Position numbers and translations under genes: made by a program
Notes under the pieces: model-generated
Seen by the model: only the letters and a program-made list of their open reading frames with translations
Databases searched by the model: none
Told to the model about the DNA's origin: nothing
DNA from: an uncultured Clostridia bacterium
GTDB lineage: Bacteria; Bacillota; Clostridia; Christensenellales; UBA1242
DNA length: 30,606 nucleotides
Reading direction: 5' to 3'
NCBI GenBank assembly: GCA_947623775.1
Contig: CANQHL010000006.1
Location: 1 to 30,606 of the forward strand
Shown: piece by piece, positions 1 to 6,836 of the stretch
Layout: the number at the start of each line of letters is the position of its first letter
How positions within the stretch are numbered: position 1 is the stretch's first letter

Positions 1-200
1 TAAGCATAACAACATCTACGGTGGTTATGGTGGATGGCAAACCGGTAATTAAAGAAGAAATCTATCCAGTTATAAAGGGAATTGTGGTTATTGCAACAGG
101 AATTAATGATGTGGCTGTTAAAATGAACATAATTTCAATAATACAAACTGTGGTAGATGTGGACAACTCTAAGATAAATATTTTTGAGGGTGAAAATTAA
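1..200 (+). CDS. spoIIIAG: Stage III sporulation protein AG, C-terminal end (partial)
   Basis: The 5' part lies outside the window; the open frame starts at base 3 and ends with TAA at 198-200. About 65 residues are visible. They contain a YPVIKGIVVIATG stretch followed by a segment ending VDVDNSKINIF, which is the conserved C-terminal ring-building (YscJ/FliF-like) part of SpoIIIAG. The family forms a channel-like ring in the outer forespore membrane, joining mother cell and forespore during engulfment. The next gene, 12 nt downstream, is spoIIIAH, the normal order at the end of the spoIIIA operon, which strengthens the call. Assignment rests on the short visible tail plus context. Confidence 0.85.
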   Translation, partial: SITTSTVVMVDGKPVIKEEIYPVIKGIVVIATGINDVAVKMNIISIIQTVVDVDNSKINIFEGEN

Positions 201-212
201 AAGGAGAATGAT

Positions 213-683
213 ATGAAAAAAAGAACAAAAATTATAATTATTACAGTAATGGTTTTATTGCTCGGAGTGACCGGATATTTGAATGTTATGCTTAATAATT
301 CCATTTCATCAAACAAAAACACTGTTACAACCACATCAAGTTATTTTCAAACTTACAGAACAACTCGTGAATCCACAAGAGACCAAGAGATGCTGTACTA
401 TGATGCAATAATTTCAAGTGAAGCTTCTTCTGAAGATGCAATAAAATCTGCTGAAGCGTCAAAACTTGCATTGATTAATTTAATGGATAAAGAACTTGCT
501 GTTGAGGGATTGATTAAGGCTAAAGGATTTGAAGATTGCATAGTATCAATTTCAGATATAAAAGTAAATGCCGTTGTTAAGGCAAATGAACTTAATGCAA
601 CACAAGTAGCTCAAATTGTATCTGTTATTCAATCTCAAATTTCAACCAGCATAGAAAATATCAAAATTTTCAATGTAGAATAA
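213..683 (+). CDS. spoIIIAH: Stage III sporulation protein AH (SpoIIIAH-like)
   Basis: The protein has 156 residues with one N-terminal membrane segment (about residues 5-25), a Ser/Thr-rich extracytoplasmic linker, and a C-terminal domain (about 85-156) with the family pattern AKGFEDCIVSISD, then VVKANELNATQVAQI and a final SIENIKIF. SpoIIIAH sits in the mother-cell membrane and binds SpoIIQ across the intermembrane space. ATG 213 is chosen because AAGGAG at 201-206 is correctly spaced from it, whereas the ATG at 208 is too close. It is shorter than the B. subtilis protein (about 218 residues), mainly in the linker. It follows spoIIIAG as the last gene of the spoIIIA operon, which in known spore formers is driven in the mother cell by SigE; the promoter lies outside the window. 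Confidence 0.9.
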   Translation: MKKRTKIIIITVMVLLLGVTGYLNVMLNNSISSNKNTVTTTSSYFQTYRTTRESTRDQEMLYYDAIISSEASSEDAIKSAEASKLALINLMDKELAVEGLIKAKGFEDCIVSISDIKVNAVVKANELNATQVAQIVSVIQSQISTSIENIKIFNVE

Positions 684-713
684 TTGCAAATTTTGATTGA
701 GTTGTGCTATACT
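684..713 (+). promoter_or_regulatory. Promoter for the yqhY-nusB-xseAB genes
   Basis: TTGCAA (684-689), an 18-nt spacer, then TATACT (708-713) preceded by TG at 705-706, an extended -10. It lies in the 49-nt gap between spoIIIAH and the Asp23-like gene, so the housekeeping genes can be expressed independently of the sporulation operon. Confidence 0.6.
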
Positions 714-732
714 ACTATGTATAGGAGACTTT

Positions 733-1098
733 ATGAATAAAAATAAGAGTGCGATACAAAAGAAAGGTAAGGTGGAAATAGACAGAGATATTCTTTTGTC
801 AATTATAAACCTTGCCACAAAAGAAATAAATGGCGTTGATTCTTTAACAAATGCAGAACTTCCTTTAACAAGAAAATTATCAAAAACAAAAAGTGAGGGC
901 GTGACAATAAAATTCGATGCAAATGGGACGTTAAGTGTAGATGTGTACATTGTTGTCCGTATTGGGTTTAGTGTTCCTGATATTGCATATAGGGTTCAAG
1001 AGAATATTAAAAATTCTTTAAGTTCTATGGTCGGGCTTAAACCAAGCAAAATCAATGTGCATGTTTGCGGTGTATCTTGTGAAGAGGTTGTCGAATGA
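733..1098 (+). CDS. Asp23/Gls24 family envelope-stress-type protein (YqhY-like)
   Basis: The start is placed at ATG 733 because GGAG at 724-727 is well spaced; an ATG-free upstream extension of the frame has no such site. The 121-residue product has the Asp23/Gls24 (DUF322) pattern: the N-terminal IDRDILLSIINLATKEINGV, a central LSVDVYIVVRIGFSVPDIAYRVQENIKNSL, and a C-terminal KINVHVCGV. In B. subtilis YqhY lies just upstream of nusB and is linked to control of acetyl-CoA carboxylase; the same position is kept here, but accB/accC are absent between spoIIIAH and this gene. The molecular function of the family is poorly defined, so only the family is claimed. Its last four bases overlap the nusB start (ATGA), suggesting translational coupling. 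Confidence 0.85.
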   Translation: MNKNKSAIQKKGKVEIDRDILLSIINLATKEINGVDSLTNAELPLTRKLSKTKSEGVTIKFDANGTLSVDVYIVVRIGFSVPDIAYRVQENIKNSLSSMVGLKPSKINVHVCGVSCEEVVE

Positions 1099-1502
1099 GA
1101 ACTCAGGCAAGAGAGTTGGCATTTAAATTGATTTTTGAAAGACTTTTCGTTAAAAAAGAATATACCTTTGACGAAGAGTTTTTTTCATCATTAAAAAAGG
1201 AAGAAGATAGGCAATTTTCTAAAACTTTGTTAGAAAAATTTGTCGAAAATAGAGAAACTGTTGAAATTGCGGTATCGTCGCACCTGCATGGCTATGAATT
1301 AGAACGACTTTATAAAGTTGACCTTGCCTTGTTGTTCTTGGCTGTAACTGAAATAAATTATATAAAAACTCCATATCAAATTGTTATTAATGAAGTTGTT
1401 GAATTATCAAAAATATATTCAACAGATAAAAGTGCTGGTTTTATAAATGGTGTACTTTCATCAATTGTCAAAGATTTAAATTCAAGCCAAGAGGGTAAAT
1501 AG
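1095..1502 (+). CDS. nusB: Transcription antitermination factor NusB
   Basis: The 135-residue product is the usual NusB size and all-helical. The N-terminal RTQARELAFKLIFERLF matches the RREARE.A.Q.L motif, and the C-terminal NYIKTPYQIVINEVVELSKIYSTDKSAGFINGVL is the family signature (P..V.INE.VELAK.....s..FINGVL). NusB binds boxA RNA with NusE (S10) and supports processive transcription of rRNA operons. The gene overlaps the upstream Asp23-like gene by 4 nt and is immediately followed by xseA, as in B. subtilis apart from a missing folD. Confidence 0.95.
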   Translation: MRTQARELAFKLIFERLFVKKEYTFDEEFFSSLKKEEDRQFSKTLLEKFVENRETVEIAVSSHLHGYELERLYKVDLALLFLAVTEINYIKTPYQIVINEVVELSKIYSTDKSAGFINGVLSSIVKDLNSSQEGK

Positions 1503-2678
1503 ATGGATGCTATAACCGTTACTAAATTTAACACATACATTAAACAAATTTTTGATGCAGAAGAGTTATTACACAATATTTCCATTGTTGGTGAAATATT
1601 TGGTAAAAGTACAACCCGAAACGTGACTTACTTTTCATTGCGGGACGAAACTTCATCTCTATCTTGCGTGTGTTTTTACCCTGCATTTGATAGTTTGATA
1701 ACAGAGGGGGACAAGGTTGTTGTTACGGGTTCGCCTAATTTTTATGTTAAGGGCGGCAAACTTAGTTTTAATGTTGTTAAAGTTGAAACTGTTGGACAAG
1801 GTAAATTATATGAGGATTTTATAAAATTAAAAAATAAACTTGAACTTGAGGGGCTTTTTGATACAACAAAAAAGAAGCCTTTACCAAAGACTATAAATAG
1901 AATAGGGGTAATCACGTCAAAAGAGGGAGCGGTGATACAAGATATTAAAAATGTCGCGTGGAGAAGAAATCCCTTTTTGGATATTGTACTTTACAATACT
2001 AAAGTGCAAGGAAATGGTGCAGAAGATGAAATTGCAAAAGCTATTGACCAAATGGGCAATTATAAAAATATTGATGTTATAATTGTTGCCAGAGGCGGTG
2101 GCTCTTTAGAGGATTTGTGGGCATATAACACCGAAAAAGTTGCCAGAGCAACATTCAATTGTCCCATTCCTATAATTTCAGCGGTTGGGCATGAAACTGA
2201 CTTTACAATTATAGATTTTGTAAGCGACTTGAGGGCGCCAACACCATCTGCCGCTGCCGAACTTGTAACATATAATTTAGAAGATAAGAAAAATGAATTG
2301 AATAATATATGTTGCAGATTCTATAGAACTGCAAAAAACTATATTGAGGATAGGTTTGCAAATATTGAATATTTCAAATTAATGATTTTAAATAGTTTTG
2401 AAAAACAGCTTATAAATCAAAATGCTGTTATTTCACAACTTAAAAATAAGATTATTGCAACTGCGGAAAGTACTTTTAATCAGTGTTTTTATGAGGTTGG
2501 TATCATAGAAAATACGCTTAACAAATTGAATCCAAAACAAATTTTAATGATGGGATATGCTAAAGTTGAACAAAGTGAAAATGCAGTTAAAAACTTAAAC
2601 GATTTAAATCAAGAAGAAAAGTTTAGAATAATATTTGCAGATGGAGATATAAACGCAAAAGTATATAAGGAGAAGTAA
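1503..2678 (+). CDS. xseA: Exodeoxyribonuclease VII large subunit
   Basis: The product has 391 residues. An N-terminal OB-fold (about 5-100) with VGEIFG..TTRNVTYFSLRDETSSLSCV is followed by the catalytic domain carrying IGVITSKEGAVIQDI, the VARGGGSLEDLWAYN motif and ISAVGHETDFTIIDFVSDLRAPTPSAAAE, then a long coiled-coil region and a C-terminal DGDINAKV tail. With XseB it forms exonuclease VII, a metal-independent single-strand exonuclease. At under 400 residues it is on the short side; the coiled-coil arm is reduced, which often goes with fewer XseB subunits. The start codon directly abuts the nusB stop; the stop overlaps the xseB start by one base (TAATG). Confidence 0.95.
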   Translation: MDAITVTKFNTYIKQIFDAEELLHNISIVGEIFGKSTTRNVTYFSLRDETSSLSCVCFYPAFDSLITEGDKVVVTGSPNFYVKGGKLSFNVVKVETVGQGKLYEDFIKLKNKLELEGLFDTTKKKPLPKTINRIGVITSKEGAVIQDIKNVAWRRNPFLDIVLYNTKVQGNGAEDEIAKAIDQMGNYKNIDVIIVARGGGSLEDLWAYNTEKVARATFNCPIPIISAVGHETDFTIIDFVSDLRAPTPSAAAELVTYNLEDKKNELNNICCRFYRTAKNYIEDRFANIEYFKLMILNSFEKQLINQNAVISQLKNKIIATAESTFNQCFYEVGIIENTLNKLNPKQILMMGYAKVEQSENAVKNLNDLNQEEKFRIIFADGDINAKVYKEK

Positions 2679-2887
2679 TGGAAAAATTAAGTTATGAGGA
2701 AGCCGTATTAGAATTAAATAACATTGTAAAATTGCTCGAAGATGGGAGCATTTCAATGGGAAAAGCCGTAAAATTGCTCGAGCGTGGGCAAGAATTGATA
2801 AAATTATGTTATAGTGAACTTGATAAAGCGAAAGGAAAGTTAACCGAAATAAAAGAAGTACTAGGAAATTTAGAAGAAATCGGGTAA
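2678..2887 (+). CDS. xseB: Exodeoxyribonuclease VII small subunit
   Basis: The product has 69 residues, typical of XseB, with the pattern LSYEEAVLELNNIVKLLEDGSISMGKAVKLLERGQELI..CYSELDKAKGKL, a helical hairpin that coats the coiled-coil of XseA. The ATG shares its A with the xseA stop (TAATG), and AAGGAG just upstream serves as ribosome site, so the two subunits are translationally coupled. Two 14-nt identical copies of GTAAAATTGCTCGA (2726-2739 and 2768-2781) encode the parallel VKLLE turns, 42 nt (14 codons) apart. Confidence 0.93.
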   Translation: MEKLSYEEAVLELNNIVKLLEDGSISMGKAVKLLERGQELIKLCYSELDKAKGKLTEIKEVLGNLEEIG

Positions 2888-2918
2888 TAATTTTATTTAA
2901 AAATAAATATATTAATAT

Positions 2919-3524
2919 GTGAAGCAATATAAAAAAATATATGCACAGGATTATAGTGGTGCCAAAAAGTATAAATGGGCAATAAAAATGTTTGTTGTTG
3001 CCATTTGCTTTTCGTTGTTTTTCGGGTTTGTAAGTCAAGCGTTACTGAACAGTATGGGCGTTTTTGTGGCTTCTATTTGTATTGCAGTGTTTATATTCCT
3101 TGCGGTCTTTTCAGATATGCTTGGAATTGCTGTGGCATCTGCAGATATTGAAATTTTTCAGAAATGGAAAGAGCAAGGTGTTAAAGGGGCTGAATATGGG
3201 CTTATTCTTTGTAAAAACTCTGAAAAAATGTGTTGCATATGTGCGGATGTGATTGGAGACATTTGCAGTACACTTTGTGGTGCCGGCGGTGCTTGTATAA
3301 TTGCAACAATTACAAAGAAATTATCAAATGTAAATTTGATTTTACTATCGTCTATAGCAGTTTCTGCATTGATAGCAGGAATAACAATATTTTTTAAGGC
3401 TATTATGAAAGAAAAGGCATTAAATAAGTCAAATTTAATCATATTAAAGATGGGACGTGTCTTTGAAATCTTATTTAATCGAGAATGGCATAAAAAAAGA
3501 AATAAATCTTCAAAAAGTAGTTGA
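2919..3524 (+). CDS. Small integral membrane protein, possibly related to DUF21/CorB-like proteins
   Basis: The product has 201 residues with about three hydrophobic segments (roughly 24-44, 47-70 and 138-160) and a basic C-terminus. The central stretch SDMLGIAVASADIEIFQKW...VKGAEYGLILCKNSEKMCCICADVIGDICSTL resembles clostridial proteins usually described as CorB-like/DUF21 membrane proteins, but here there is no CBS domain, so ion transport should not be assumed. The only in-frame start is GTG 2919, right after an in-frame stop at 2913-2915, and no Shine-Dalgarno site precedes it, so the true start could be the ATG at residue 24 or translation may be weak. It lies 31 nt after xseB and may be read from the same transcript. 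Its stop region touches the infC promoter. Confidence 0.6.
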   Translation: MKQYKKIYAQDYSGAKKYKWAIKMFVVAICFSLFFGFVSQALLNSMGVFVASICIAVFIFLAVFSDMLGIAVASADIEIFQKWKEQGVKGAEYGLILCKNSEKMCCICADVIGDICSTLCGAGGACIIATITKKLSNVNLILLSSIAVSALIAGITIFFKAIMKEKALNKSNLIILKMGRVFEILFNREWHKKRNKSSKSS

Positions 3525-3552
3525 CAAATTAACTGAAGTATGGTAATATAAT
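3521..3552 (+). promoter_or_regulatory. Promoter of the infC-rpmI-rplT operon
   Basis: A perfect -35 TTGACA (3521-3526) is followed after 17 nt by TAATAT (3544-3549); an alternative -10 is TATAAT at 3547-3552 with a long 20-nt spacer. The start of transcription would be near 3556-3559, giving an infC leader of about 130 nt. Confidence 0.8.
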
Positions 3553-3560
3553 AAGCATGA

Positions 3561-3669
3561 AAGTAGAAGTTCCACTTCTCACCAGTCGACAATCGCGTTA
3601 GATTTGGTAAAAAACTTAATTTTGTATTTTGTTTTTTTGGTGGAATTTTGTGCTTCCACCAAATTTTTT
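3561..3669 (+). promoter_or_regulatory. infC leader with attenuator-like hairpins (L20-leader type)
   Basis: Two hairpins are visible. The first is AGAAGT (3565-3570) pairing with ACTTCT (3574-3579). The second is a 10-bp stem, 3636-3645 with 3654-3663, followed by six T (3664-3669): a typical intrinsic terminator placed before the gene. TTCCAC at 3570-3575 can pair with GTGGAA at 3640-3645, the left arm of the terminator, which would make mutually exclusive structures. In many Firmicutes the infC-rpmI-rplT leader binds ribosomal protein L20 and represses the operon; this layout fits, but no covariance model was run. Confidence 0.7.
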
Positions 3670-3689
3670 ATTAAAAGGGGATTAAAGTT

Positions 3690-4205
3690 ATTTTTAAGGA
3701 ATTATTTATAAACGAACAAATAAATGCGTCACAAGTTCGTTTGATTGGTGAAAACGGAGAACAACTTGGTATTGTTTCAAGAAATGAGGCTCTTGCGAAA
3801 GCGGAAGAGGCTGGATTAGACTTGGTTCTTATTGCCAGCGGTTCAAATCCGCCTGTTTGTAAGATCTTAGATTATGGAAAATTTAAATACGACGCACTAA
3901 AAAAAGATAAGGAAATAAAAAAATCTCAAAAAATCATAGAAACTAAAGAGGTTCGACTTTCTATGACTATTGATGAGCATGATATAGCATATAGGGTTTC
4001 AAGTGCTACAAAATTCTTGCAAGAAGGAAACAAGGTTAAGGTTTCTTTAAGAATGAAAGGCCGTGAACAGGCGTATGTTAAAAAAGCTATTGAAATAGTC
4101 AAAGAATTTTGTGACCGCCTTAATGAAGTTGGTTTCACCGAAAAGGCTCCTGAACTTCTAGGCAAAAATGTTTTTGTGATTATATCCCCAAAAAAATCAA
4201 AATAA
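3690..4205 (+). CDS. infC: Translation initiation factor IF-3, with a predicted ATT start codon
   Basis: The frame from 3690 encodes (M)FKELFINEQINASQVRLIGENGEQLGIVS..., 171 residues, the usual IF3 length. The conserved N-terminal INEQI...VRLI of the IF3 N-domain lies upstream of the first ATG/GTG/TTG start in this frame (TTG 3741), so that start would truncate the domain. ATT 3690 has AAAAGGGG (3673-3680) 9 nt upstream. ATT is the known start of E. coli infC and is the basis of IF3 autoregulation, because IF3 rejects non-canonical starts; the same is inferred here. The C-domain shows DYGKFKYDALKKDKE and LRMKGREQAYVKKAIEIV. rpmI and rplT follow, the standard operon. Confidence 0.88.
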   Translation: MFKELFINEQINASQVRLIGENGEQLGIVSRNEALAKAEEAGLDLVLIASGSNPPVCKILDYGKFKYDALKKDKEIKKSQKIIETKEVRLSMTIDEHDIAYRVSSATKFLQEGNKVKVSLRMKGREQAYVKKAIEIVKEFCDRLNEVGFTEKAPELLGKNVFVIISPKKSK

Positions 4206-4218
4206 AGGAGAATGAATT

Positions 4219-4413
4219 ATGCCAAAACAAAAAACACATAGCGGATGCAAAAAACGCTTTCGCTTAACTGCAAATGGTCAAGTTAAATTTGCACGACCAG
4301 GGAAAGGACACTTCCTTACAAAGAAGTCACAATCAAACAAAAGAAAACTTAGAAAGGGATCTTATATTGCTGGAAAGAACACACAAAATATTAAATCCCT
4401 TTTGGCTAAATAG
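4219..4413 (+). CDS. rpmI: 50S ribosomal protein L35 (bL35)
   Basis: The 64-residue basic protein has the full family pattern: MPKQKTHSGCKKRFRLTANGQVK, then GKGHFLTKKSQSNKRKLRK, ending in a short lysine-rich tail. bL35 is a component of the large subunit. It has a strong Shine-Dalgarno (AAGGAG at 4205-4210) and lies 13 nt after infC and 8 nt before rplT, the conserved order. Confidence 0.97.
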   Translation: MPKQKTHSGCKKRFRLTANGQVKFARPGKGHFLTKKSQSNKRKLRKGSYIAGKNTQNIKSLLAK

Positions 4414-4421
4414 GAGGTATT

Positions 4422-4763
4422 ATGAGAATTAAAAGAGCAGTTAATGCAGTTAAAAAACGTCGTTCAATTTTAAAGAGTGCTAAAGGTTATAAAGGTACTA
4501 AATCTAAGCTTTATAGATCTGCAAAGACACAAGTTATGAGAAGTGGGCAATATGCCTATATTGGAAGAAAACAAAAGAAAAGAGATTTTCGTGCATTATG
4601 GATTACAAGAATTAATGCAGGATGCAGACAAAACGGAATTTCTTATTCAAGATTTATTGCAGGACTTAAAAGCAAGGGCATAGAACTTAACAGAAAGGTA
4701 TTGGCAGATATGGCTGTTAGAGAACCAGAGGCATTTGCAGCACTCGTTGGACAAGTAAAATAA
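4422..4763 (+). CDS. rplT: 50S ribosomal protein L20 (bL20)
   Basis: The 113-residue product begins MRIKRAVNAVKKRRSILKSAKGYKG and carries YAYIGRKQKKRDFRALWITRINA and NGISYSRFIAGLKSKGIELNRKVLADMAV, the bL20 signatures. It binds 23S rRNA early in large-subunit assembly and in many Firmicutes represses its own operon at the infC leader. The start is preceded by AGGAGG (4413-4418). Its stop overlaps the next start by one base (TAATG), which couples the downstream methyltransferase to it. Confidence 0.97.
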   Translation: MRIKRAVNAVKKRRSILKSAKGYKGTKSKLYRSAKTQVMRSGQYAYIGRKQKKRDFRALWITRINAGCRQNGISYSRFIAGLKSKGIELNRKVLADMAVREPEAFAALVGQVK

Positions 4764-5494
4764 TGCTTAAAGCAAGCAATAATTTTATTCAAACACTTAA
4801 AAAGCAAAAGCGAGAAAATTCCTCTTTGCTTTTTTTGGATAATATAAAAATAATAAGAGATGCTTTAACCAGTGGAATAAAACCATTGTATATTTTGGTT
4901 GATGAAAAGAATTTAAATACTTTTGAGGATGTGGATTGTCCAATTTATTCAACTCAATATAAAATAATAGAACAATTGACAGATAGCAAAACGCCACAAG
5001 GTGTATTATGTGTGATGGACTACACACAAAATGTTGTAGAAGAGCCAAAAACAAATTTTTTGGTTTTGGATAAATTGCAAGATCCGGGCAATGTGGGCAC
5101 ATTAATAAGAACCGCACTTGCTTGTGGTTTTGAATACATTTATTTATTGTCTAGTGTAAAGCCTACAAACTCAAAGGTTGTTCGAAGCAGTGTTGGTGCT
5201 TTATTTCATACAAAAGTATTTTCCATTGAGGAAGAGGAATTTATTAATCTTGCAAAAAAATGGAATTTGAATTTAATTGCCGCTGATATGGTTGGAGAAA
5301 ATATCTTTGATTTTCATGTAGATGAAAAGGTTGGTGTTGTTATTGGAAATGAGGGGCAAGGAATAAGTAATGAAATTATAAAAATTTGTTCCAAAACAGT
5401 TAAAATACCAATGCAAGCCGGAATTGAAAGTTTGAATGCGTCAATTTCCGGAGCAATAATTATGTATCAAATTAATAAAGATAAATTAATTTAA
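4763..5494 (+). CDS. TrmH/SpoU-family RNA 2'-O-methyltransferase
   Basis: The product has 243 residues. The N-terminal part (1-90) resembles the L30e-like substrate-binding domain of this group; the C-terminal SPOUT domain shows all three motifs: motif 1 LQDPGNVGTLIRTALACGF, motif 2 VGVVIGNEGQGIS, motif 3 IPMQAGIESLNASISGAIIMYQI. Such enzymes form a trefoil knot and transfer a methyl group from S-adenosylmethionine to ribose 2'-OH of rRNA or tRNA. The exact substrate cannot be read from the sequence; the position after rplT suggests rRNA. It is the fourth gene of the infC operon, overlapping rplT by one base, with no good independent ribosome site. Confidence 0.9.
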   Translation: MLKASNNFIQTLKKQKRENSSLLFLDNIKIIRDALTSGIKPLYILVDEKNLNTFEDVDCPIYSTQYKIIEQLTDSKTPQGVLCVMDYTQNVVEEPKTNFLVLDKLQDPGNVGTLIRTALACGFEYIYLLSSVKPTNSKVVRSSVGALFHTKVFSIEEEEFINLAKKWNLNLIAADMVGENIFDFHVDEKVGVVIGNEGQGISNEIIKICSKTVKIPMQAGIESLNASISGAIIMYQINKDKLI

Positions 5495-5506
5495 AAGGAG
5501 AATTTT

Positions 5507-6241
5507 ATGTCAGGACATTCAAAATGGCATAACATACAAGCCAGAAAAGGAAAAAGTGACGCAGAAAGAGGAAAAATCTTTACAAAAATAGGCAGGGAAA
5601 TTGCTGTTATTGTAAAACAAGGTGGATCAGACCCTGTTTCTAATCCGAAGTTAAAAGATGTTATTGCCAAAGCAAAACAAAATAATATGCCAAATGATTC
5701 AATTGAAAGAAGTATTAAAAAGGCTGCCGGCGAATTATCTGGAGTAAATTACGAAAGTTGCACATATGAAGGGTATGGACAAGGAGGTTCTGCCGTAATT
5801 GTAGAATGTTTGACCGATAATAAAAATAGAACAGCTGGTGACGTTAGGCATGCATTTGATAAATTTGGTGGTTCACTTGGCTCAAATGGTTGTGTTAGCT
5901 ATTTGTTTAAAAGAAAAGGTGTTGTTGAAGTAGAAAAGAATGATAAAGTAAATTCTGATGATCTTATGATGTTGGCACTTGACCTTGGAGCGGTTGATTT
6001 TGTTGAATATGATGAATTTTTTGAAATAACCACTGAAGCAAATGCACATAGTGCAATGAGTGATGAGCTTACTAAGGCGGGATATAACGTTTTAGATGCG
6101 GATACTTCTTTAGTGCCTGATTCATTTATTACTCTTGATGATGATAAAAATTCAAAGTTTATGAAAATGATAGATGCACTTGAAGATTTAGATGATGTAC
6201 AACAAGTTTATCACAATGTTAATTTGCCTGATGAAGAGTAG
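5507..6241 (+). CDS. yebC: YebC/PmpR (TACO1) family protein
   Basis: The 244-residue product opens with MSGHSKWHNIQARKGKSDAERGK followed by FTKIGREI, and continues with DPVSNPKLKDVIAKAKQNNMPNDSIERSIKKAAGE and YEGYGQGGSAVIVE, the complete YebC signature; length is normal. Family members were first described as DNA-binding regulators; recent work links them to relief of ribosome stalling, which would suit its place at the end of a ribosomal-protein operon (inference). It has its own strong ribosome site (AAAGGAG, 5493-5499). A weak intrinsic terminator follows. Confidence 0.95.
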   Translation: MSGHSKWHNIQARKGKSDAERGKIFTKIGREIAVIVKQGGSDPVSNPKLKDVIAKAKQNNMPNDSIERSIKKAAGELSGVNYESCTYEGYGQGGSAVIVECLTDNKNRTAGDVRHAFDKFGGSLGSNGCVSYLFKRKGVVEVEKNDKVNSDDLMMLALDLGAVDFVEYDEFFEITTEANAHSAMSDELTKAGYNVLDADTSLVPDSFITLDDDKNSKFMKMIDALEDLDDVQQVYHNVNLPDEE

Positions 6242-6260
6242 TAAAATTTATTTTAAGAAT

Positions 6261-6282
6261 AAGAGGCTGTATTGCCTTTTTT
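6261..6282 (+). terminator. Probable terminator of the infC-yebC operon
   Basis: AAGAGGC (6261-6267) pairs with GCCTTTT (6274-6280) with one G.U pair and a 6-nt loop, followed by a T run. The stem is short, so termination may be incomplete. Confidence 0.5.
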
Positions 6283-6294
6283 CTTTATTTTTAT

Positions 6295-6323
6295 TTGACT
6301 TGTTTTGTCAAAATATGTAAAAT
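6295..6323 (+). promoter_or_regulatory. Promoter of ruvCAB-queA-tgt
   Basis: TTGACT (6295-6300), 17-nt spacer, TAAAAT (6318-6323). Both hexamers match consensus at five of six positions. Transcription is expected to begin at about 6330, which is the A of the ruvC start codon. Confidence 0.75.
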
Positions 6324-6329
6324 TGAAAT

Positions 6330-6818
6330 ATGGTAATTTTAGGAATTGATCCGGGTTATGCAATTGTCGGATATGGAATAATAGATACAAGTAAACAAAA
6401 TATGGTTGTTGATTATGGTGCAATCACAACTCCAAAAGAAGATTCAATGCCTACAAGACTTGAAGCAATTGATTCAAGCCTTAAATTTTTATTTGAAAAA
6501 TATAAACCTGATGTAGTTGCAATTGAGGAACTTTTTTATTTTAAAAATCAAAAAACAGTAATTCAAGTTGCCCAGGCAAGGGGCGTGATCGTGTTGGCAT
6601 GTCAAAAATATTGTGGTAATATTTTTGAATATACACCACTTCAAATTAAACAGGCTTTAACAGGAAATGGAAGAGCAGAAAAAGCACAAATTCAATATAT
6701 GGTAAAAGCAATTTTAGGATTAAATTCAATACCAAAACCAGATGATGCCGCTGATGCTTTAGCTGTAGCAATTTGTCACAGTCAAACCAGCCCGACACTT
6801 AATACCAATAGATTATAA
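6330..6818 (+). CDS. ruvC: Crossover junction endodeoxyribonuclease RuvC
   Basis: The 162-residue product has the RNase H-like fold of RuvC with the catalytic acids in place: Asp7 (in GIDPG), Glu66 (in VAIEELFYF), Asp139 and Asp142 (in DDAADALAVA). It cuts Holliday junctions by paired nicks together with RuvAB. ATG 6330 is fixed by an in-frame TGA at 6324-6326, and no Shine-Dalgarno site is present; the promoter is placed so that the mRNA would begin at the start codon (leaderless). It is the first gene of ruvC-ruvA-ruvB. Many Bacillales use RecU instead of RuvC, so RuvC fits a clostridial lineage. Confidence 0.95.
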   Translation: MVILGIDPGYAIVGYGIIDTSKQNMVVDYGAITTPKEDSMPTRLEAIDSSLKFLFEKYKPDVVAIEELFYFKNQKTVIQVAQARGVIVLACQKYCGNIFEYTPLQIKQALTGNGRAEKAQIQYMVKAILGLNSIPKPDDAADALAVAICHSQTSPTLNTNRL

Positions 6819-6836
6819 GAGAAAAGAGGAGAAATT

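Noticed and set aside
3741..4205. infC starting at TTG 3741
   Set aside because: This would remove the conserved IF3 N-terminal segment (INEQI...VRL), which is encoded upstream in frame behind a strong ribosome site.
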